Shown here piece after piece: positions 28,631-34,657 of a stretch of DNA of 35,408 nucleotides. The first letter of the stretch is position 1. The number at the start of each line of letters is the position of its first letter. A program made the position numbers and the translations under genes. Source of the stretch: Ferruginibacter sp. (GTDB lineage: Bacteria; Bacteroidota; Bacteroidia; Chitinophagales; Chitinophagaceae); NCBI GenBank assembly GCA_014379905.1, contig JACMKX010000093.1, positions 1-35,408 of the forward strand, written 5' to 3'. The notes under the pieces were generated by a model. The model was not told the DNA's origin, made no database searches, and saw only the letters and a list, made by a program, of their open reading frames with translations.

Positions 28631-28631
28631 A

Positions 28632-29708
28632 ATGGCAGCACATTTTCATCTATTAACCATAAAGCATATAAAAAAAGAAACCCCGGAATGCGTATCGGTA
28701 AGTTTTGATATTCCGCAAACCCTGGCAGCGGAATTCTTATTCAAAGAAGGACAGAACATAACCATTAAGGCCAATATTAACGGAGCCGAATTAAGAAGAT
28801 CCTATTCCCTGTGTACCGCTCCTCATGAAAAAGAAATAAAGGTTGCTATTAAATCGGTTGACGGTGGTTCTTTTTCTTCTTTTGCACAAAATTTAAAAAA
28901 GGGTGATGTGCTGGAAGTGATGCCACCTGTTGGTAAATTCAATGCAAAACTGGCAGACCAAAAAGGCAATTACCTCGCCATTGCTGCAGGTAGTGGTATC
29001 ACGCCTGTTATTTCTATCATTAAACACAGTTTGCAGGCACAACCAGAAAGTAGCTTTACCCTGATATACGGCAACAAAAGCAGGGGCGCTATTATATTTT
29101 TTGAAGAACTGGAAGCACTCAAAAACAGGTATATACAACGCTTCAGTTTTATTAATATTCTCAGCAGGGAAAAAACCGACGCTACCATTAACTACGGCCG
29201 CATTAACCAGGATAAATTGAGTGACCTTCAGCAATTCATTGACTTTAAAAATTTTGACAGTGTTTATATTTGCGGACCGGAAGAAATGATATTTGCTTCT
29301 TCAGCATTTTTAGAAAGAGCAGGACTGGATAAAAGCAAAATACATTTTGAATTATTTACTACACCTGGTCAAGCCATTATAAAAAGGCAAGCAACAATTA
29401 TTATTGATGAGAAAGATAGCGGACCTAAAAGCAGTATCACTGTAAAATTAGACGGAAGAAGTTTTGATTTTGACCTGGGGCAAAGCGGGCAAAATATTTT
29501 AGACGCCGCATTACAACAGGGAGCCGATCTTCCCTATGCCTGCAAAGGCGGTGTATGCTGTACCTGCCGGGCAAAACTGGTGAGTGGTGAAGTTAGCATG
29601 GATGTTAACTATGCATTGGAACCGGAAGAAGTAGCACAAGGATTTATACTCACCTGCCAAAGTCATCCCCGAAGTGAAAAAGTAGTAATTGATTTTGATG
29701 TAAAATAA
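28632..29708 (+). CDS. paaE: Phenylacetyl-CoA 1,2-epoxidase reductase subunit PaaE
   Basis: PaaE passes electrons from NAD(P)H to the PaaABC oxygenase. The 358-aa protein has an FAD-binding barrel (RRSYSLCTAP, then VDGGSFSSFAQNLKKGD), a nucleotide-binding domain (YLAIAAGSGITPVISII, VYICGPEEMI) and a C-terminal plant-type 2Fe-2S ferredoxin domain with Cys304, Cys309, Cys312 and Cys342 (PYACKGGVCCTCRAK ... LTCQSHP). All cofactor motifs are intact. It is coupled to tetR (1-nt gap) rather than being last in the paaABCDE order seen in many bacteria. Confidence 0.95.
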   Translation: MAAHFHLLTIKHIKKETPECVSVSFDIPQTLAAEFLFKEGQNITIKANINGAELRRSYSLCTAPHEKEIKVAIKSVDGGSFSSFAQNLKKGDVLEVMPPVGKFNAKLADQKGNYLAIAAGSGITPVISIIKHSLQAQPESSFTLIYGNKSRGAIIFFEELEALKNRYIQRFSFINILSREKTDATINYGRINQDKLSDLQQFIDFKNFDSVYICGPEEMIFASSAFLERAGLDKSKIHFELFTTPGQAIIKRQATIIIDEKDSGPKSSITVKLDGRSFDFDLGQSGQNILDAALQQGADLPYACKGGVCCTCRAKLVSGEVSMDVNYALEPEEVAQGFILTCQSHPRSEKVVIDFDVK

Positions 29709-29819
29709 AGGTCTCCTCCGAATGATAAAGATAAAAACACGGAAAAATTCCGGGCCTTTGTTCCATTTGTAAAAGAAAAAGGTAAATGGAAGATGGCCGA
29801 TAACGTTTATCCTGAATAA
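29709..29819 (+). pseudogene. C-terminal gene fragment after paaE
   Basis: Starting in frame directly after paaE, sequence reading NDKDKNTEKFRAFVPFVKEK and KWKMADNVYPE ends at a TAA at 29817. It is too protein-like to be random spacer yet has no start codon and no upstream part. It is probably the tail of a gene otherwise deleted. Family unknown. Confidence 0.4.
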
Positions 29820-29853
29820 ATTAACTTTTCCCGGCCAGGAAATCTACCTTTTT

Positions 29854-29875
29854 AAAACTAACAGTCATTAGTTTT
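29854..29875. promoter_or_regulatory. TetR operator 2, upstream of paaA
   Basis: AAAACTAA-N6-TTAGTTTT with the same arms and 6-nt spacing as the site before tetR; the spacer differs (CAGTCA against TATCCG). It ends 30 nt before the paaA ATG, where a repressor would cover the promoter. This is the main evidence that tetR controls paaABCD. Confidence 0.8.
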
Positions 29876-29905
29876 TTGTAATTTTACCACCATAAAATAT
29901 TGCTC

Positions 29906-30850
29906 ATGCAAATAGATCTTGAAACGGCCTTTCAACAGAAGGTTGACAAGGAAACAAAGATAGAACCAAAGGACTGGATGCCGGATGCCTACCGCAAAAC
30001 CAACCTCAGGCAGATAAGCCAGCATGCACACAGCGAAATTGTGGGCATGTTACCCGAAGGCAATTGGATAACACGTGCACCATCCTTAAAACGCAAAGCC
30101 ATTCTTATTGCAAAAGTGCAGGATGAAGCAGGCCATGGTTTATACCTTTATTGTGCTGCAGAAACGCTGGGCATGACCCGGGAACAAATGGTAGAAGACC
30201 TGAACAGCGGAAAAGCAAAATACTCTTCCATTTTTAATTATCCAACACTTACCTGGGCAGATATGGGTGCAGTGGGATGGTTGGTAGATGGTGCCGCTAT
30301 TTTAAACCAGGTAATGCTGTGCCGCACCAGTTACGGTCCCTACGCAAGAGCCATGGTGCGTATTTGCAAAGAAGAAAGTTTTCACCAGCGCCAGGGATTT
30401 GAAAGCCTGATCGTTCTTAGCAAAGGAACGCCGGAACAAAGGGCCATGTGCCAGGATGCCATTAACCGCTGGTGGTGGCCAAGTTTAATGATGTTTGGGC
30501 CAAAAGACAGCGAAAGCACCAACAGCGATCAAAGTATGAAGTGGAAGATAAAACGAAAAAGCAATGATGAGCTGCGTCAGAATTTTGTAGATATGATTGC
30601 TGAGCAGGTAAAATTATTAGGCATGACATTGCCTGATCCCGATCTTAAATACAATGAACAAACAAAGCATTATGATTTTGGAGAAATAAACTGGGATGAA
30701 TTTTGGAACGTAGTTAAAGGTTATGGTCCCTGCAATAAACAAAGACTGGAAGCAAGAAACAAAGCGCATGATGAGGGTGCGTGGGTGAGGGAAGCAGCGT
30801 TGGCTTATGCGAAGAAGAGCGCGCAATACGGAAGTAAAAAAGTTGCCTGA
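29906..30850 (+). CDS. paaA: Phenylacetyl-CoA 1,2-epoxidase catalytic subunit PaaA
   Basis: PaaA is the diiron oxygenase subunit that inserts oxygen into the ring of phenylacetyl-CoA. The start is the ATG at 29906 ([20 protein letters not shown]); the TTG two codons upstream is not needed. Ferritin-like helices with the diiron ligand segments are intact: [33 protein letters not shown] and [14 protein letters not shown]. It is 314 aa, normal for PaaA. It is first in the second paa transcript, but paaB lies 0.9 kb away behind a broken gene and a 141-aa gene, an unusual separation. Confidence 0.96.
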   Translation: MQIDLETAFQQKVDKETKIEPKDWMPDAYRKTNLRQISQHAHSEIVGMLPEGNWITRAPSLKRKAILIAKVQDEAGHGLYLYCAAETLGMTREQMVEDLNSGKAKYSSIFNYPTLTWADMGAVGWLVDGAAILNQVMLCRTSYGPYARAMVRICKEESFHQRQGFESLIVLSKGTPEQRAMCQDAINRWWWPSLMMFGPKDSESTNSDQSMKWKIKRKSNDELRQNFVDMIAEQVKLLGMTLPDPDLKYNEQTKHYDFGEINWDEFWNVVKGYGPCNKQRLEARNKAHDEGAWVREAALAYAKKSAQYGSKKVA

Positions 30851-30950
30851 TATGGTATTATTGATTATTAATTATTGGAGTTTACCCGGTTGGAGTTTAT
30901 CCTTAAAAAATAACTTTAAGATATTATAATCCGTGATTAATAATTAGTGT

Positions 30951-31323
30951 CATTTTTACGAACTACCTGTTTATAAAACCTGCAGGGATTTTAGAAAAAG
31001 GAGTTCAGCAATTGTAAAAGAAAGGTTTTCCAAGGCAGAAGAATACCTGCTAAAGAACCAAATAGTAAGGTTCTGGTCGTTCTGTAACTGCAAATATAGC
31101 AGACGGTTTTGGAAAATTTCATCACCAGGAAAATATTCAATACTGCCGGCAGCCGAGAGGATCTTTAACAAAAACAATGGAACATTTAATTACAGCCTTT
31201 GATGAAAAGTATATTAATGAGGAATTGCTGACCGCATTGAATGAACACTATAAAAATTGTTTAAAAGAGTTAAACACCGATATTAAATATCTGAAAACTG
31301 CAAAGCAAACCAGTAATCAATAA
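30951..31323 (+). pseudogene. Four-helix-bundle (S23/IVS-type) gene, frameshifted
   Basis: One frame reads HFYELPVYKTCRDFRKRSSA and IVKERFSKAEEYLLKNQIVR up to 31070. After one surplus T (31071) the next frame continues SGRSVTANIADGFGKFHHQE and NIQYCRQPRGSL, then DEKYINEELLTALNE, to the TAA at 31321. The joined ~124 aa matches the four-helix-bundle family named after 23S rRNA intervening-sequence proteins (hallmarks: ANIAxGFGxF and RGSL). The start codon is missing as well. It lies between paaA and the 141-aa gene. A second member of the family is broken in the paaB-paaC gap. Confidence 0.75.
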
Positions 31324-31333
31324 TTAAAGGTTG

Positions 31334-31759
31334 ATGAAAAACAACAAATGGATAAAGTGGATCATATGGGCTATCGGCGGCTGCGCCATAGTATATCTCT
31401 ACCTGCAATACAGCGGGAAGTTGGAGAAAGGACACATTGTTTTAACACAGGGTGAAACAAACAAAGTAACACTAAAAGATACTTTATGGATTGCAGAATC
31501 TACCTGCCGTGGTTGCGCCTATGAAAATAGTACCAGCTTTGATATTGAGGATAGTTCCGGTTTAATAAAACTGATCAGCATAAAAACCACTGATGAATCA
31601 GCTGCAAATACAGATGGTGGCAGTATCAGTAAAACATTGATATTACTTCCAACAGCAATTGGTACTACTACCATAAAACAATACAAATACTATGGTGCGC
31701 AAATGACTGCGAAAGATTCTGCCAGTTACAAAAGTTACTCAATAGAGATAAAAAAATAA
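31334..31759 (+). CDS. Hypothetical membrane-anchored protein, 141 aa
   Basis: The ATG at 31334 is preferred over the TTG one codon upstream. An N-terminal hydrophobic segment (WIKWIIWAIGGCAIVYLYLQ) is a membrane anchor or uncleaved signal. The rest is a beta-rich extracytoplasmic domain (HIVLTQGETNKVTLKDTLW, TLILLPTAIGTTTIKQYKYY). The strand pattern loosely recalls chagasin-type (I42) inhibitors, but I cannot confirm that family. A Cys pair (STCRGCAYEN) may form a disulfide. It ends 4 nt before paaB and so is cotranscribed, although such a gene is not a standard part of paa operons. Confidence 0.7.
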   Translation: MKNNKWIKWIIWAIGGCAIVYLYLQYSGKLEKGHIVLTQGETNKVTLKDTLWIAESTCRGCAYENSTSFDIEDSSGLIKLISIKTTDESAANTDGGSISKTLILLPTAIGTTTIKQYKYYGAQMTAKDSASYKSYSIEIKK

Positions 31760-31763
31760 GTGT

Positions 31764-32147
31764 ATGCAATTACAATTTATTAAAAAGAATTATTACGGTG
31801 ATATCCCCGAAGAAAAGGCGGGAAGTGGCGGGTTAAGTAACTCCCAAACTCCTCTTTCCGGGGGCGAAGTGGCCTGGCCCTTATGGGAAGTTTTTATTCG
31901 CAGCAAACAAGGCCTTGATCACAAACACGCTGGTAGCCTGCATGCAACCGATGCTAAAATGGCGATGGAAAATGCAAGAGATGTGTACACCCGCAGGCAG
32001 GAAGGCATTAGCATTTGGGTGGTAGAAAGCAAATACATCCACGCCAGCAACCCTGATGATGCAGAAATTTTTTATGAACCTGCGGAAGATAAAGTGTATC
32101 GTCATCCTACGTTTTATGATTTGCCGGATGAGGTGAAGCATATGTGA
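31764..32147 (+). CDS. paaB: Phenylacetyl-CoA 1,2-epoxidase subunit PaaB
   Basis: PaaB bridges PaaAC dimers in the epoxidase complex. The core is unmistakable: WPLWEVFIRSKQGLDHKHAG, SLHATDAKMAMENARDVYTR, SIWVVESKYIHASNPDD and YRHPTFYDLPDEVKHM. The protein has 127 aa, about 35 more than the classical form. The extra residues precede WPLWEV and are Gly/Ser/Pro-rich (KAGSGGLSNSQTPLSGG). A GTG at 31869 would give the standard length, but the ATG at 31764 follows the upstream gene by 4 nt and is kept. The extension may be encoded by a phrase-like repeat. Confidence 0.93.
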   Translation: MQLQFIKKNYYGDIPEEKAGSGGLSNSQTPLSGGEVAWPLWEVFIRSKQGLDHKHAGSLHATDAKMAMENARDVYTRRQEGISIWVVESKYIHASNPDDAEIFYEPAEDKVYRHPTFYDLPDEVKHM

Positions 32148-32150
32148 GCC

Positions 32151-32174
32151 GGTTGATCAGTTGATAAGTTGATC
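32151..32174. repeat. TTGATCAGTTGATAA phrase repeat after paaB
   Basis: GGTTGATCAGTTGATAAGTT continues as GATC. This is the reverse-complement version of the phrase found inside the first codons of paaC (32588-32628). Confidence 0.6.
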
Positions 32175-32183
32175 TGTCGCTAA

Positions 32184-32563
32184 CCCTGTTCGAAAATTAA
32201 ACTCCCTGAAAATGGATTAGAAGTTTGGAAGAAAGCAAGGCAGTTAAAACTTGATCTAAAAGAAATAATTAAAGTATTTCCGCAGGAAGAAAAATATAGA
32301 TTGTCAGACCAACTGGTCAGCGCTTCCAGAGGAGTTGGAGCATGTATTGCAAAGGGGCATGAAAGATTCACCTACAAAGATCAGACTCATTTCTGCATCA
32401 TTGCAAGAGGATCATTAAGTGAAATTCTAAACCACCTCACAGATGGCTATGATGAAAAGATAATTTATAAAGAAAAGCTTGAAGAACTTAGCCTGAAAGT
32501 AACGAAATAGAAAAATATTTAAACGGGTATATAACCTGGCTTAGAAAACAAACAAATAAATGA
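32184..32563 (+). pseudogene. Second four-helix-bundle (S23/IVS-type) gene, frameshifted
   Basis: One open frame from 32184 without a Met reads LEVWKKARQLKLDLKEIIKV, FPQEEKYRLSDQLVSASRGV, IAKGHERFTYKDQTHFC and ARGSLSEILNHLTDGYDEK to a TAG at 32508. One missing A there (ACGAAATAG) would restore EKYLNGYITWLRKQTNK, ending in a TGA that overlaps the paaC ATG. The full product would be ~119 aa and belongs to the same family as the broken gene at 30951. An alternative TTG at 32301 opens only the second half. The start codon is also lost, so it is a pseudogene. Confidence 0.72.
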
Positions 32564-33360
32564 ATTCTCCAATAACGAACAAAGCTACTGATCAACTGAT
32601 CAACCAATCAACAGATCAACTGATCAACTTTCTTCTCTCCCTCGCAGACTCTAATCTCATACTCGCTCAGCGTAATGGAGAATGGTGTGGCCATGGCCCC
32701 GTTCTGGAACAAGATATTGCTATTACCAATATTACGCTTGACATACTGGGGCAGGGAAGAAATTTTTACCAATACGCTGCAGAACTGATCAGCCAATCAA
32801 GCGGTGAACCCGCAACCGAAGATAGCCTGGCCTATTTCAGAACCGAAAGGGAATTTAAGAACCTTCTCCTTTGCGAATTACCCAAAGGCGATTGGGCACA
32901 ATCGGTTTTAAGGCAATTCTTTTACAGTATTTACACAAAAGGGTTATATACTCAACTGCTCAACAGTAAAGATGATCGCATTGCTGCCATTGCCGAAAAA
33001 TCCTTAAAAGAAGTAAACTACCACGTACGATGGAGCAGCGAATGGATAATACGTATGGGCGATGGAACGGAAGAAAGCAATCAGCGTTTAAAAAATGCAT
33101 TAAAATATTTATGGCCATTTACGGGCGAAATGTTTATACCCGCTGATTTTGAAAAAGACAACGGCGTTGATCTTTCCCTTGTAAAAAATGAATGGCAAAA
33201 AAATGTACAAAACGTTTTTGAAGAAGCTACCATCGCTACACCCGACATCAATATGGTAATGCAAAGCGGTGGAAAGCAGGGCATACACACAGAATATATG
33301 GGTTTTATATTGGCAGAAATGCAATATTTACAAAGAACTTATCCAAATGCGGAATGGTAG
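32560..33360 (+). CDS. paaC: Phenylacetyl-CoA 1,2-epoxidase subunit PaaC
   Basis: PaaC is the ferritin-fold structural partner of PaaA. The family segments are clear: FLLSLADSNLILAQRNGEWC, DIAITNITLDILGQGRNFY, LKEVNYHVRWSSEWIIRMGD, GIHTEYMGFILAEMQYLQR. Length is 266 aa. The first ~25 residues (ITNKATDQLINQSTDQLINF) are encoded by tandem ACTGATCAAC units, so the N-terminus seems to have been extended by a repeat. The start overlaps the restored reading of the upstream four-helix-bundle pseudogene. Confidence 0.95.
   Translation: MNSPITNKATDQLINQSTDQLINFLLSLADSNLILAQRNGEWCGHGPVLEQDIAITNITLDILGQGRNFYQYAAELISQSSGEPATEDSLAYFRTEREFKNLLLCELPKGDWAQSVLRQFFYSIYTKGLYTQLLNSKDDRIAAIAEKSLKEVNYHVRWSSEWIIRMGDGTEESNQRLKNALKYLWPFTGEMFIPADFEKDNGVDLSLVKNEWQKNVQNVFEEATIATPDINMVMQSGGKQGIHTEYMGFILAEMQYLQRTYPNAEW
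32588..32628. repeat. Phrase repeat within paaC codons 10-23
   Basis: CTGATCAAC occurs at both ends and in the middle of a 41-nt block together with CAATCAAC and AGATCAAC variants. It encodes two copies of Thr-Asp-Gln-Leu-Ile-Asn with a related third. The inverse phrase lies after paaB. Confidence 0.75.
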
Positions 33361-33441
33361 GGTCGGGACCAAAGGTCAGACCCGGAAAATATAGCTTTTA
33401 ATTAAATAATCAACAACAGGTCTGACCTTTGGTTCCGACCC
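33360..33441. repeat. Long inverted repeat in the paaC-paaD gap
   Basis: Arms 33360-33382 and 33419-33441 (23 bp, starting GGGTCGGGACC) are reverse complements except for one G-U type mismatch; the loop is 36 nt and AT-rich. The element fills the whole gap between the two genes, beginning at the last base of the paaC stop. It has no T tract, so it is not a simple terminator. Confidence 0.75.
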
Positions 33442-33447
33442 TGACAA

Positions 33448-33960
33448 ATGCAACAACAAACCATTCATATTAAACAAGCAGAAAAAAAGATCTGGAGCCT
33501 GCTGGCCAATATTACAGACCCTGAAGTTCCTGTGCTCACTATCCTCGACCTTGGCATTGTGAGATCCGTAGAAATTACTGATACCGGGATTGATATCGTT
33601 ATAACACCCACCTATTCCGGTTGCCCCGCTATGGATATGATTGCTACCAATATCCGCATGGAATTATTGGCAGCAGGCTATGAAAAAATTTCAGTTAAAA
33701 ATATACTTTCTCCCGCCTGGACTACAGAATGGATGACACAAGCCGGCAAAGAAAAACTAAAAGCTTATGGCATTGCACCACCTTCTGATAAACAACAGGT
33801 TTGCAGTAGCGGTTTATTTTCACCCAATGAAGCCATCCAATGTCCACAATGCAATTCTTACCATACACAGCGCATCAGTGAATTTGGCAGCACTGCCTGC
33901 AAAGCTTTATATCAATGCATCGATTGCAGGGAACCCTTCGATTATTTTAAGTGCCATTAA
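33448..33960 (+). CDS. paaD: PaaD, Fe-S maturation protein of the epoxidase
   Basis: PaaD (also called PaaJ in some genomes) is needed for an active PaaABCE complex. The 170-aa protein has a DUF59/MIP18 domain (about 10-105: ITDPEVPVLTILDLGIVRSV, TYSGCPAMDMIATNIRMEL) with its conserved Cys. A C-terminal zinc ribbon follows (IQCPQCNSYHTQ ... STACKALYQCIDCREPFDYF). The ATG lies just after the long inverted repeat. The frame is intact and the length typical. Confidence 0.94.
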   Translation: MQQQTIHIKQAEKKIWSLLANITDPEVPVLTILDLGIVRSVEITDTGIDIVITPTYSGCPAMDMIATNIRMELLAAGYEKISVKNILSPAWTTEWMTQAGKEKLKAYGIAPPSDKQQVCSSGLFSPNEAIQCPQCNSYHTQRISEFGSTACKALYQCIDCREPFDYFKCH

Positions 33961-33991
33961 TGTGTAACTTTATTTAAATACAATTTGCTTA

Positions 33992-34510
33992 ATGGATGTT
34001 TTCAGTTTATATATTGCCGAAATAGGCCAGGTTATCTTTGCATTTATTATAGGTGCTATCATTGGTATTGAAAGAGAATTTCGCAGCAAACCGGCAGGTT
34101 TTAGAACAATGATATTAATTTGTGTGGGCTCCTGCTTATACACCATCCCTGCTAAAGAATCAAGCGATGTAAGTCCCGATCGTATTGCCAGTAACATTGT
34201 AACTGGTATAGGTTTTATTGGTGCAGGCGTAATATTTAAAGAAGGCATTTCAGTGAACGGGCTTACCACCCCTGCATTAATATGGATCACGGCTGCATTG
34301 GGCATGGCCATTGGTTATCATAACTACCCGCTTGCTATCGTTGTATCCGGTATCGTGGTAATCGTATTGTCTATCCCGGAACCTGTTCAACGTTTTATTG
34401 AACGTTTTCATAAAGTAAAAGATTACCGGATAAGAACAGTAGATACCGATCAGCGTTTCCCCCGGAAATTGAGTCCTTTTTTAAAAACAATGCCCTCGAT
34501 TTCAGGTTGA
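33992..34510 (+). CDS. MgtC/SapB-family membrane protein, C-terminus frameshifted
   Basis: Four to five membrane helices carry the MgtC/SapB signature: FIIGAIIGIEREFRSKPAGF RT, GIGFIGAGVIFKEG, VNGLTTPALIWITAALGMAI. In frame, the protein stops at 34510 (172 aa) with an abnormal tail. From the C5 run at 34459-34463 a second frame continues EIESFFKNNALDFRLMKLAK and VYLYRISTPDRNYSKVEEFL to a TAA at 34633, which looks like the true C-terminal cytoplasmic domain. A single lost C would explain this: a recent mutation, slippage, or a sequence error. The gene sits 31 nt after paaD but is not a known part of phenylacetate catabolism. Confidence 0.85.
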   Translation: MDVFSLYIAEIGQVIFAFIIGAIIGIEREFRSKPAGFRTMILICVGSCLYTIPAKESSDVSPDRIASNIVTGIGFIGAGVIFKEGISVNGLTTPALIWITAALGMAIGYHNYPLAIVVSGIVVIVLSIPEPVQRFIERFHKVKDYRIRTVDTDQRFPRKLSPFLKTMPSISG

Positions 34511-34657
34511 TGAAACTGGCCAAAGACAACAACGATGAAGTGTATCTTTACCGCATCAGTACCCCCGACAGGAACTATTCTAAAGTAGAAGAGTTTTTGA
34601 TTACCCATAAAAATGTAAAAAGTTTCGATGTTTAATTTTCATTCTTAAACAAACAAC

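Noticed and set aside
32301..32510. 69-aa gene starting at TTG 32301
   Set aside because: The same frame is open and homologous to four-helix-bundle proteins well upstream of that TTG, so it is part of a longer broken gene.
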